Source of the DNA: Selenomonas sp. AE3005
GTDB taxonomy: Bacteria; Bacillota; Negativicutes; Selenomonadales; Selenomonadaceae
Length of the DNA: 58,719 nucleotides
Direction: 5' to 3'
NCBI RefSeq assembly: GCF_905233635.1
Contig: NZ_CAJODG010000011.1
Span: 1 to 58,719 of the forward strand
Shown one piece after another: positions 51,799 to 58,719 of this stretch. The notes under the pieces were generated by a model, which was not told the DNA's origin, made no database searches, and saw nothing but the letters and a program-made list of their open reading frames with translations. A program made the position numbers and the translations under genes. How positions within the stretch are numbered: the stretch's first letter is position 1; each line of letters begins with the position of its first letter.

Positions 51799-52929
51799 AT
51801 GGAATTATTGCAAGCTTTTGTCGTTTCCCTGCAGGCCGTTTGGGCAGACAGTGGTTTTTCTGCCTTTACCATGGGTAACGGCATTATGATTCTCGTTGGT
51901 CTGGTGCTCTTATACATGGCCATTGTCAAGGAATTTGAGCCTTTGCTGCTGGGGCCGATTGCTTTTGGCTGTATTCTGGCCAATTTCCCCCGGACGGGGT
52001 TCTTTACGGAGCCGGGACTTATGCAGGCTATCCATTATGGTATTGCCAATGAGATTTTTCCACCGCTGATTTTCCTTGGTATCGGCGCTATGACAGACTT
52101 TGGCCCGCTGCTGGCGCGTCCTGTCACCCTGCTTTTGGGGGCGGCTGCCCAGATTGGTGTGTTCGTAGCGCTGGTTGGTGCTATGATGTTAGGCTTTACG
52201 GTACAGGAAGCTGGTGCTATTGGCATCATCGGTGGTGCTGACGGCCCGACGGCTATCTATTTGTCCATTCAGATGGCACCGCATCTGCTTGGTGCTATTG
52301 CCGTAGCTGCTTACTCTTACATGTCTTTGGTGCCGCTGATTCAGCCGCCGGTTATGAAACTTCTGACCACGCAGAAAGAGCGTGAAGTGGCTATGGAACA
52401 GCTCCGCCCGGTTACGAAATTCGAGCGCGTTTGTTTCCCAATCGTGGCAGCTATCATCATCAGTCTGCTGTTGCCGCCGATTGCCTCACTGCTCGGCTGT
52501 CTGATGCTCGGCAATCTGTTCCGTGAATCCGGTGTTATGGACCGTCTTTCCGATACGGCACAGAATTCCCTGTGCAACATCGTTACGATTTTCCTGGCTA
52601 CTGGTACTGGTATGACCATGAATGCTGACGATTTCCTGCAGCCGGCAACGCTGCTGATTATCGGCTTGGGCTTGGTAGCCTTTATCGCTGGTACGGCTGG
52701 TGGTGTGCTCTTCGGTAAGATTATGTGCCGTGTATCCGGCTGGAAGATAAATCCGCTGATTGGTTCCGCTGGTGTATCCGCTGTACCGATGGCTGCCCGT
52801 GTCAGCCAGGTAGTGGGCATGAAGGCTAAGCCGGGCAATTATCTGCTCATGCACGCTATGGGCCCGAATGTGGCAGGCGTTATTGGTACGGCCGTAGCTG
52901 CTGGTACCATGTTGGCTATGCTCAAATAA
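51799..52929 (+). CDS. mmdB: Na+-transporting methylmalonyl-CoA decarboxylase beta subunit
   Basis: Integral membrane subunit of 376 residues that decarboxylates carboxybiotin and pumps Na+ out. About nine membrane helices are visible. IGGADGPTAIYLS carries the essential aspartate known from OadB, and FLATGTGMTM and SAGVSAVPMAARVSQ are the other conserved core segments. AAGGAGG precedes the ATG. In other organisms mmdB is near mmdA and the biotin carrier mmdC; here mmdA begins 5.5 kb downstream. A strong terminator follows. Confidence 0.92.
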   Translation: MELLQAFVVSLQAVWADSGFSAFTMGNGIMILVGLVLLYMAIVKEFEPLLLGPIAFGCILANFPRTGFFTEPGLMQAIHYGIANEIFPPLIFLGIGAMTDFGPLLARPVTLLLGAAAQIGVFVALVGAMMLGFTVQEAGAIGIIGGADGPTAIYLSIQMAPHLLGAIAVAAYSYMSLVPLIQPPVMKLLTTQKEREVAMEQLRPVTKFERVCFPIVAAIIISLLLPPIASLLGCLMLGNLFRESGVMDRLSDTAQNSLCNIVTIFLATGTGMTMNADDFLQPATLLIIGLGLVAFIAGTAGGVLFGKIMCRVSGWKINPLIGSAGVSAVPMAARVSQVVGMKAKPGNYLLMHAMGPNVAGVIGTAVAAGTMLAMLK

Positions 52930-52966
52930 TTATGGATAAATAATAACAATTAAGTTAAAAACAGGC

Positions 52967-53005
52967 AAACCGCCGTCAAGTCTTACTTGACGGCGGTTTC
53001 TTTTC
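52967..53005 (+). terminator. Terminator after mmdB
   Basis: AAACCGCCGTCAAG and CTTGACGGCGGTTT form a perfect 14-bp stem with a TCTTA loop, followed by CTTTTC. Confidence 0.92.
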
Positions 53006-53026
53006 GTGCTAACATAAAACTTGTGG

Positions 53027-53190
53027 TATAATTGCAACATAGTAGTATGATAATCTATGATTATAATTCATGGTTTTGATAACTTGTTGTTATCATAGAC
53101 AGGAATATATGTAATTATAGTTACTGTTTATCTACATGCAGTTAGACCGGGAGTAAAAATCTGTTGCCGGAATCGAAGATGAGTCGGCAC
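53027..53190 (+). promoter_or_regulatory. Promoter and leader of the CoA-transferase/mutase operon
   Basis: TATAAT at 53027-53032 is a good -10 box without a clear -35. The inverted repeat TGATAAC-TTGTT-GTTATCA (53077-53095) is a candidate operator. Further on, TGCCG/CGGCA (about 53164-53188) forms a hairpin just before the ribosome binding site. No cobalamin riboswitch consensus was recognised in this 280-bp gap. Confidence 0.45.
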
Positions 53191-53209
53191 TGATGAGGGA
53201 GGATTTTCC

Positions 53210-54712
53210 ATGATTGATATTCTCGACCGCGTGCGCAACAAAGAGTTGCAGAGCAAGATTGTCACGGCGGAAGAAGCAGCAGCTTTTTTCAAGGAAGGCA
53301 TGAATGTTGCAACCAGTGGTTTTACTGCTTCGGCATATCCGAAAGCTATTCCACTGGCCTTGGCTGAACGGATGAAGAAGGAACCGTTCACTATTAACCT
53401 CTGGACAGGCGCTTCTACCGGCCCGGAGCTGGATGAGGCATTGGCAAAAGTTCACGGCATCAAGAAACGTTTACCCTACCAGACGGATAAGGACCTGCGC
53501 AATGAAATAAACGACGGTTCCGTAGATTATCTGGACCTGCATCTTTCCGAGTCGGCTCAGCTCAGCCGCTGCGGTTATCTCGGCAAGGTTGATGTGGCTA
53601 TCGTTGAGGCCTGTGCAATTACAGAAGAAGGCAATATTATCCCGACGACGTCGTTGGGCAATGCTGCCTCTTATGTGCAGAGTGCTGATACGGTTATTGT
53701 GGAAGTTAATACTTCCCAGCCACTGGAACTAGAGGGGATGCATGATGTTTATACCCCGATGGATCCGCCCAACCGTCTGCCGATCCCTATCGTGAAGGCT
53801 GCGGATCGTGTGGGGACGCCTTATATTCCCTGCACCCCTGATAAGATAAAATATATCGTTCCTTGTGATATCCCCGACCATACGCGTCCGCTCAAGGCCA
53901 TTGACGAGAATTCCCGGAAGATGAGCCAGTTCACGCTGGACTTCCTCAAGAAGGAAGTAGAAGCTGGCCGTATGCCGAAGAACCTGCTGCCGCTGCAGTC
54001 TGGTGTAGGCAATGTAGCTAACGCTGTTATGGCTGGTTTCGTTGATTCTGACCTCAAAGACCTGACGGTTTATACCGAAGTTATTCAGGACGGCATGCTC
54101 GACCTCATTGATGCCGGCAAGCTCCTGATTGCATCCGGTACGGCTTTCAGCCCGTCGCCGGAAGGTATGGCCCGTTTCTATAAGGACGTTGCCAAGTACA
54201 AGAAATACCTGCTCCTGCGTCCGGAAGAAATTTCCAACAGCCCGGAAGTGGTGCACCGTCTCGGTGTTATCGCTATGAATACGGCTATCGAAGTAGATAT
54301 CTACGGCAACGTAAACTCCACCCATATCACGGGTACCAAGATGATGAATGGTATTGGCGGCAGCGGCGACTTTGCCCGTAATGCTTACCTGACCATCTTC
54401 TATACGCCGTCTGTTGCCAAAGACGGCAAGATTTCCGCTGTCGTGCCGATGTGCTCGCATATCGACCATACGGAACACGATGTGGATATCATCATTACTG
54501 AGCAGGGTATTGCTGACCTTCGTGGCAAAGCACCGCGTGAGCGTGCAATCGAAATCATCAATAACTGCGCACATCCGGACTATCGTCCGATTCTTCTGGA
54601 TTACTTCGAAAGAGCAACCGAAGCAACCCATCATGCGAACACGCCGCACATTCTGGAAGAGGCCCTGTCCTTCCATGAACGCTTCGTGGCTACGGGCAGC
54701 ATGAAAAAATAA
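53210..54712 (+). CDS. Succinate (propionyl-CoA:succinate) CoA transferase
   Basis: A 500-residue member of the acetyl-CoA hydrolase/transferase family (Cat1/ScpC/AarC group). It moves CoA from propionyl-CoA or acetyl-CoA to succinate through a glutamyl-CoA thioester. The glutamate in VYTEVIQDG (about residue 287) is the probable nucleophile. GVGNVANAVM and GIGGSGDFARNAYL match the CoA-binding loops. GAGGGAGG precedes the ATG. Directly upstream of the mutase genes, it would close the succinate-propionate cycle without ATP cost. Acetate may be an alternative acceptor. Confidence 0.9.
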   Translation: MIDILDRVRNKELQSKIVTAEEAAAFFKEGMNVATSGFTASAYPKAIPLALAERMKKEPFTINLWTGASTGPELDEALAKVHGIKKRLPYQTDKDLRNEINDGSVDYLDLHLSESAQLSRCGYLGKVDVAIVEACAITEEGNIIPTTSLGNAASYVQSADTVIVEVNTSQPLELEGMHDVYTPMDPPNRLPIPIVKAADRVGTPYIPCTPDKIKYIVPCDIPDHTRPLKAIDENSRKMSQFTLDFLKKEVEAGRMPKNLLPLQSGVGNVANAVMAGFVDSDLKDLTVYTEVIQDGMLDLIDAGKLLIASGTAFSPSPEGMARFYKDVAKYKKYLLLRPEEISNSPEVVHRLGVIAMNTAIEVDIYGNVNSTHITGTKMMNGIGGSGDFARNAYLTIFYTPSVAKDGKISAVVPMCSHIDHTEHDVDIIITEQGIADLRGKAPRERAIEIINNCAHPDYRPILLDYFERATEATHHANTPHILEEALSFHERFVATGSMKK

Positions 54713-54776
54713 GGTAGACTATATAAATATAAAATAAAAAATAGAACTGTATGAATTGAATAGGAGGCATATCCTC

Positions 54777-56426
54777 ATGAGCACGGAAAAAATCCAGGCT
54801 GAGCTTGCAAAATACGAAGCCAGCGTAGAAAAAGCAGTAGCACGTTTCCCGGAACGTCCGCACCTTCCCGAGCAGCGCCTTTATACGCCGCTTGATATCA
54901 AGGGCGATGATTATGCTGATGAAATCAGTTTCCCGGGTGTTTATCCCTTCACCCGTGGTGTACAGCCCACTATGTACCGTGGCCGTTTCTGGACCATGCG
55001 TATGTATGCCGGCTTCTCCACGGCTGAAGAATCCAACAAGCGTTATCGCATGTTGATTGAAAACGGTGCTACGGGGCTTTCCTGCGCCTTCGACCTGCCG
55101 ACTCAGATTGGTTACGATTCCACTGACCCGATTTCCGAAGGTGAAGTTGGTAAGGTTGGTGTTGCTATCGACTCTTTGGCTGATATGGAAACGCTCTTTG
55201 ACCAGATTGACCTGGGCAAGGTTTCCACGTCCATGACCATCAATGCCCCGGCATCTGTACTTCTCGCTATGTACATTGCCGTGGCTGAAAAGCAGGGCGT
55301 TCCTGCTGACCAGCTCCGTGGTACGATTCAGAACGATATTCTGAAGGAATACGCAGCCCGCGGCACGTATATCTTCCCTCCGCGTCCGTCCATGCGTCTT
55401 ATCACGAATATCTTTGAATACTGCTCCAAGAATGTACCGAAATGGAACACCATTTCCATCTCCGGTTACCATATCCGTGAGGCAGGTTCCACGGCGGCTC
55501 AGGAAATCGCTTTCACGATTGCTGATGGTATCGCTTACTGCGAGGCTGCTATTAAGGCAGGCCTGAAGATTGATGACTTCGCCGGCCGTCTGTCCTTCTT
55601 CTGGAATGCGCATAACAACGTACTTGAAGAAGTGGCGAAATTCCGTGCATCCCGCCGTATCTGGGCCAAGGTTATGAAGGAACGTTTCCATGCAGAAAAG
55701 GATAAGTCCATGATGCTGCGTTTCCATACTCAGACCGCTGGTTCCATGCTGACGGCTCAGCAGCCCAACAACAACATCGTCCGTGTTGCTTTGCAGACGG
55801 CCGCAGCTGTTATGGGCGGCACGCAGTCCCTGCATACCAATTCCCGCGATGAAGCACTGGCTCTGCCGACGCAGGAATCCGTTACGATTGCCCTGCGTAC
55901 GCAGCAGATTGTTGCTTACGAAAGCGGCTTGGCTGATGTCATCGACCCGCTGGCTGGTTCCTACTATGTAGAGGCCATGACGGACAAGATTGAGGCCGAA
56001 GCTTGGGATTACATCAAGAAGATTGATGATATGGGCGGTGCCGTAGCTGCTATCGAAAAAGGCTATATCCAGAAAGAAATTCAGGATTCCGCTTATAAAT
56101 GGCAGATGGATGTTGAATCCGGTGCCCGCACCATCGTTGGTGTCAACAAGTTCCAGATGGAAAATGAAGAACCTCCAAAAGACCTGCTGAAGGTTGACGA
56201 AGCTGTTGGCGAACGCCAGAAGGCTAAAGTCAATGCCATGAAGGAAAAACGCGACAACGAGGCTGTTAAAGCTGCTCTGGCTGACCTCAAGAAAGCCTGC
56301 CAGGACGAAAACGAAAACCTTATGCCGCATATCCTTAATGCCGTTAAGACCTACGCAACGCTCGGTGAAATCTGCAACGTTATGCGTGAAGTTTTCGGTG
56401 AATACGAGGCACATGTAAGCCTGTAA
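54777..56426 (+). CDS. Methylmalonyl-CoA mutase, catalytic (large) subunit
   Basis: Converts succinyl-CoA and (R)-methylmalonyl-CoA by radical rearrangement. The 549 residues cover only the substrate-binding TIM barrel; the B12 domain is the separate next gene, so this is the split type. YPFTRGVQPTMYRGRFWTMRMYAGF, CAFDLPTQIGYDSTDP and SGYHIREAGSTAAQEIAFT are signature segments, and NSRDEALALPTQESVTIALRTQQI is the C-terminal core. AGGAGG at about 54762 with an 11-bp spacer supports the ATG at 54777. Confidence 0.95.
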   Translation: MSTEKIQAELAKYEASVEKAVARFPERPHLPEQRLYTPLDIKGDDYADEISFPGVYPFTRGVQPTMYRGRFWTMRMYAGFSTAEESNKRYRMLIENGATGLSCAFDLPTQIGYDSTDPISEGEVGKVGVAIDSLADMETLFDQIDLGKVSTSMTINAPASVLLAMYIAVAEKQGVPADQLRGTIQNDILKEYAARGTYIFPPRPSMRLITNIFEYCSKNVPKWNTISISGYHIREAGSTAAQEIAFTIADGIAYCEAAIKAGLKIDDFAGRLSFFWNAHNNVLEEVAKFRASRRIWAKVMKERFHAEKDKSMMLRFHTQTAGSMLTAQQPNNNIVRVALQTAAAVMGGTQSLHTNSRDEALALPTQESVTIALRTQQIVAYESGLADVIDPLAGSYYVEAMTDKIEAEAWDYIKKIDDMGGAVAAIEKGYIQKEIQDSAYKWQMDVESGARTIVGVNKFQMENEEPPKDLLKVDEAVGERQKAKVNAMKEKRDNEAVKAALADLKKACQDENENLMPHILNAVKTYATLGEICNVMREVFGEYEAHVSL

Positions 56427-56460
56427 TCAACAGCGTAGTTTTAGCTTGGAGGAATACAAA

Positions 56461-56856
56461 ATGGAAAAGAAAATCAGAGTTCTTGTTGCCAAACCGGGCC
56501 TTGATGGTCATGATCGTGGTGCGAAAGTAGTTGCCCGCGCTCTGCGCGATGCTGGTTTTGAAGTTATCTATACGGGCCTGCGCCAGACTCCGGAACAGAT
56601 TGCCGAAGCTGCCCTGCAGGAAGACGTTAATGTTGTTGCTATGAGTATCCTTTCCGGTGCTCACGGCCATCTCTTCCCGAAAGTGGTTGACCTGGTTCGC
56701 GGCAACGGCATGACTGATACCCTGATTATCGGCGGCGGCGTTATCCCCGATGGCGACATTCCGGCACTCAAAGAGGCTGGTATTGCTGAGGTATTCACGC
56801 CGGGCACGCCGACCAGCGATGTGGTCAACTTCATCAAAGAAAATGTAAAGCTCTAA
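56461..56856 (+). CDS. Methylmalonyl-CoA mutase, cobalamin-binding (small) subunit
   Basis: A 131-residue Rossmann-like B12-binding protein. The base-off/His-on motif DxHxxG is in KPGLDGHDRGAKVV, followed by SILSGAHGHLF and IIGGGVIPDGD, which embrace the lower-axial tail. GGAGG fixes the ATG at 56461 (an in-frame ATG at 56446 is before it). It completes the mutase encoded just upstream. Confidence 0.95.
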   Translation: MEKKIRVLVAKPGLDGHDRGAKVVARALRDAGFEVIYTGLRQTPEQIAEAALQEDVNVVAMSILSGAHGHLFPKVVDLVRGNGMTDTLIIGGGVIPDGDIPALKEAGIAEVFTPGTPTSDVVNFIKENVKL

Positions 56857-56873
56857 TAAATTAAGCAAGTATC

Positions 56874-56929
56874 TAGTGTTAGGAGGGGGAAGCTGCATAA
56901 GAGGGGCTTTCCTTCCTGACACTATTTTC
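56874..56929 (+). terminator. Hairpin between the mutase small subunit and meaB genes
   Basis: TAGTGTTAGGAGGGGGAAGC pairs with GGCTTTCCTTCCTGACACTA with a few mismatches and is followed by TTTTC. It could act as a partial terminator that lowers meaB relative to the mutase. Confidence 0.65.
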
Positions 56930-56958
56930 TTGCAAAACTACCGAAAGGTGGTGACAGC

Positions 56959-57900
56959 ATGGATATAGCAAAAGAGTTACTCAAGGGTAATCGTCTGGCC
57001 TTATCCAAGGCGATTACAGCCATTGAAAATGAATATCCCGAGGCCACGGAGATTATGAAGGAAATCTATCCGCATACCGGCCATGCTTATGTTTTAGGTA
57101 TTACCGGGCCGCCGGGCGCTGGCAAGAGCACGCTTACGGATAAGATTACCCGCGCTTATCGCGCACAGGGCAAGACTGTCGGCATTGTAGCTGTTGACCC
57201 GACCAGCCCGTTTACCGGTGGTGCTATTCTGGGCGACCGTATCCGTATGAATGAACTGACACTTGATGATGGAGTTTTTATCCGCAGTATGGGCACCCGT
57301 GGCAGTTTAGGGGGACTTTCCCACAAGACTGCCGACGCTGTAAAAGCGATGGATGCCTTTGGAAAGGACATCATTATTGTCGAAACTGTCGGTGTAGGCC
57401 AGTCGGAGGTAGATATCGTTAAAGCCGCCGATACTACGATGGTCGTGCTGATTCCCGGTATGGGTGATGATATTCAGGCTATCAAAGCTGGTATTTTGGA
57501 AATCGGTGATTTGTACTGCATCAATAAGTCTGACCTTGACGGGGCAGACAAGCTGGTGCGGGAAATCAACATGATGCTGGATTTGGACAGCTTTATGACG
57601 GACTGGCGGCCGCCGATTACCAAGGTGATTGCCAGCCAGAATGAGGGTATTGAGGACTTAATCGGCACAGTCGAAAAGCACAGGGCGTATATCGAAGGCA
57701 ATGGGGAATTGACCCGCCGCCGCACGAAACGCACCCGTGATGAAATGCTCGATATCTTAAACAGCGGTATTAACAATTTTGTCAAAGGACAGATTGTGGA
57801 TAGCGGCCGTTTGGATGAATACGTCGAAAAAATCCGTGCCCATGATACAGACCCTTATACTGTAGTAGGCGGTCTGATGGATGAGATGTTAAAAAAATAA
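56959..57900 (+). CDS. meaB: Methylmalonyl-CoA mutase G-protein chaperone MeaB
   Basis: GTPase of the G3E/ArgK family, 313 residues, that gates adenosylcobalamin loading and protects the mutase from inactivation. Walker A is GITGPPGAGKSTL, Mg/switch segments are VAVDPTSPFTGGAILGDRIRM and ETVGVGQSEVDI, and NKSD is the base-recognition motif. AAAGGTGG precedes the ATG. Its place after the mutase subunits agrees with this role. Confidence 0.94.
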   Translation: MDIAKELLKGNRLALSKAITAIENEYPEATEIMKEIYPHTGHAYVLGITGPPGAGKSTLTDKITRAYRAQGKTVGIVAVDPTSPFTGGAILGDRIRMNELTLDDGVFIRSMGTRGSLGGLSHKTADAVKAMDAFGKDIIIVETVGVGQSEVDIVKAADTTMVVLIPGMGDDIQAIKAGILEIGDLYCINKSDLDGADKLVREINMMLDLDSFMTDWRPPITKVIASQNEGIEDLIGTVEKHRAYIEGNGELTRRRTKRTRDEMLDILNSGINNFVKGQIVDSGRLDEYVEKIRAHDTDPYTVVGGLMDEMLKK

Positions 57901-57928
57901 TTTACATATTTTTAGGAGGTTGTGCATT

Positions 57929-58345
57929 ATGTTTAAGGTATTAGGTGTAGACCATATTGGTATTGCTGTAGGTGACCTGAAAGAAGTAGGCTACTTCTGG
58001 GGCGATATGCTGGGCCTGCCGAACAATGGTGAAGAAACGGTTGAAGAACAGAAAGTAACCACGGGGTTCTTCCCGACGCCGAACGGCAGTGAAATTGAAC
58101 TCTTAGCAGCTACGGCTGATGATTCCCCGATTGCCAAGTTCATCGAAAAGAACGGCGGCCGCGGCGGCATTCAGCACATCGCCCTGCGTGTGGATAACCT
58201 CGAAGCAGCACTGGCTGACCTCAAGGAAAAAGGCGTTCGTCTGATTGATGAAAAGCCCCGTAAAGGTGCCGGCGGCGCCAAGATTGCCTTCGTTCACCCG
58301 AAAGCCTCCCATGGTGTTCTGCTTGAACTTTGCCAGCGCGACTAA
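57929..58345 (+). CDS. mce: Methylmalonyl-CoA epimerase
   Basis: Interconverts (R)- and (S)-methylmalonyl-CoA, linking the mutase to the decarboxylase; 138 residues. It belongs to the vicinal-oxygen-chelate fold with two beta-alpha-beta-beta-beta units. Metal ligands are in VDHIGIAV, IQHIALRV and near the C-terminal LLELCQ. AGGAGG and 9-bp spacing choose the ATG at 57929. Confidence 0.95.
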   Translation: MFKVLGVDHIGIAVGDLKEVGYFWGDMLGLPNNGEETVEEQKVTTGFFPTPNGSEIELLAATADDSPIAKFIEKNGGRGGIQHIALRVDNLEAALADLKEKGVRLIDEKPRKGAGGAKIAFVHPKASHGVLLELCQRD

Positions 58346-58388
58346 TTGCAGCATTTACCATAATTATTTATCACTAGGTAATAAAAAC

Positions 58389-58417
58389 TTGCAATTTCCC
58401 GGCAAATAGTGCAAAAT
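58389..58417 (+). promoter_or_regulatory. Possible promoter of mmdA
   Basis: TTGCAA (58389-58394), a 17-bp spacer and CAAAAT (58412-58417), with TATATA overlapping just after. It suggests that mmdA also has its own start of transcription. Confidence 0.45.
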
Positions 58418-58461
58418 ATATAGCGTAGAACACAAAAGCTAATTATATGAGGAGGTCTATA

Positions 58462-58719
58462 ATGGCTACTGTTCAGGAAAAAATTGATTTAATGCATGCC
58501 AAAAAGGAACATATCATGCAGGGCGGCGGCGAGGCCCGCATTGAAAAACAGCATGCGAAAGGCAAACAGACAGCCCGTGAACGTATCGCCAAATTGTTCG
58601 ATGAAGGTACTTTCGTTGAGCTGGATATGTTTATGAAACATCGCTGCACCAACTTCGGTCAGGAAAAGAAAGACCTGCCCGGCGAAGGTGTCGTGACCGG
58701 TTACGGTACGGTTGATGGC
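58462..58719 (+). CDS. mmdA: Methylmalonyl-CoA decarboxylase alpha subunit (partial, runs off the window)
   Basis: The first 86 codons of a biotin-dependent carboxyltransferase subunit. MHAKKEHIMQGGGEARIEKQHAKGKQTARERI and LFDEGTFVELD are the characteristic N-terminus of the MmdA/PccB family. AGGAGG lies about 10 bp before the ATG. In this context it is the subunit that moves carboxylate from (S)-methylmalonyl-CoA to biotin; propionyl-CoA carboxylase would look alike over this stretch. The biotin carrier gene is probably beyond the window end. Confidence 0.9.
   Translation, partial: MATVQEKIDLMHAKKEHIMQGGGEARIEKQHAKGKQTARERIAKLFDEGTFVELDMFMKHRCTNFGQEKKDLPGEGVVTGYGTVDG

Noticed and set aside
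50513..53209. Cobalamin riboswitch near cbiK or the mutase operon
   Set aside because: The conserved B12-box and core segments could not be found in any of the gaps.
54690..56414. A 574-codon open frame on the minus strand opposite the mutase gene
   Set aside because: It is an antisense shadow of a highly biased gene; the plus strand encodes a clear methylmalonyl-CoA mutase.
1..58719. CRISPR array, prophage or complete insertion sequence
   Set aside because: No regularly spaced repeats, phage structural genes, integrases or transposases were seen in the window.

Overview
The window most likely comes from a Negativicutes bacterium close to Selenomonas (Selenomonadaceae). The sequence shows Firmicutes-type genes (PolC replicase, short HisG with HisZ, a YerC-type regulator, strong GGAGG ribosome binding sites and frequent TTG starts). 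It also shows genes of a diderm envelope (an RND efflux pump, periplasmic adaptor proteins, a heptose-kinase-like PfkB protein). The genes indicate pyruvate cleavage by pyruvate formate-lyase and propionate formation by the succinate / methylmalonyl-CoA route with a sodium-pumping decarboxylase. This placement rests on gene content only; no database search was possible.

Layout. 1-297: right-hand part of a structured repeat. 298-2021: a cysteine desulfidase-like gene (minus strand) and a small unknown gene. 2065-5342: a consensus promoter, a ZTP (pfl-motif) riboswitch and pflB-pflA. 5415-12273: response regulator, histidine kinase, unknown gene, RND adaptor and RND pump in one close-packed run. 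12357-12785: a histone H1-like small protein. 12851-13453: a full 603-bp copy of the structured repeat. 13625-17380: alaS and a second adaptor-like protein. 17547-24797: yerC-like regulator and hisZ-HD protein-hisGDCBHA; hisF and hisI/E are absent. 24891-30530: small coiled-coil protein, divergent HldE-like kinase, M16C peptidase, L,D-transpeptidase. 30565-39033: polA-mutM-coaE-lytic transglycosylase-polC. 39107-40971: a candidate rod-shaped small RNA and prfC. 41025-42157: a DUF4931-like gene (minus), short repeats and tRNA-Arg(CCG). 42317-45479: universal stress protein, dhaKLM and a nitroreductase. 45606-51292: galU, two DUF445 genes, glmM and cbiK. 51427-58719: mmdD-mmdB, a CoA transferase, both methylmalonyl-CoA mutase subunits, meaB, epimerase and the start of mmdA.

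How the parts fit. Pyruvate formate-lyase makes acetyl-CoA and formate, and a ZTP riboswitch in front of it links formate supply to one-carbon/folate status. The 3' third is an almost complete succinate-to-propionate branch: CoA transfer to succinate, B12-dependent mutase with its G-protein chaperone, epimerase and Na+-pumping decarboxylase. A cobalt chelatase for B12 synthesis sits next to it. The middle holds replication/repair and envelope genes.

The most unusual signals are: the 603-bp element with 18-bp terminal inverted repeats and nested helices, present twice; a PolC that lacks the inserted proofreading exonuclease; the candidate 6S-like RNA before prfC; and four consecutive hairpins interrupting the his operon between hisH and hisA.
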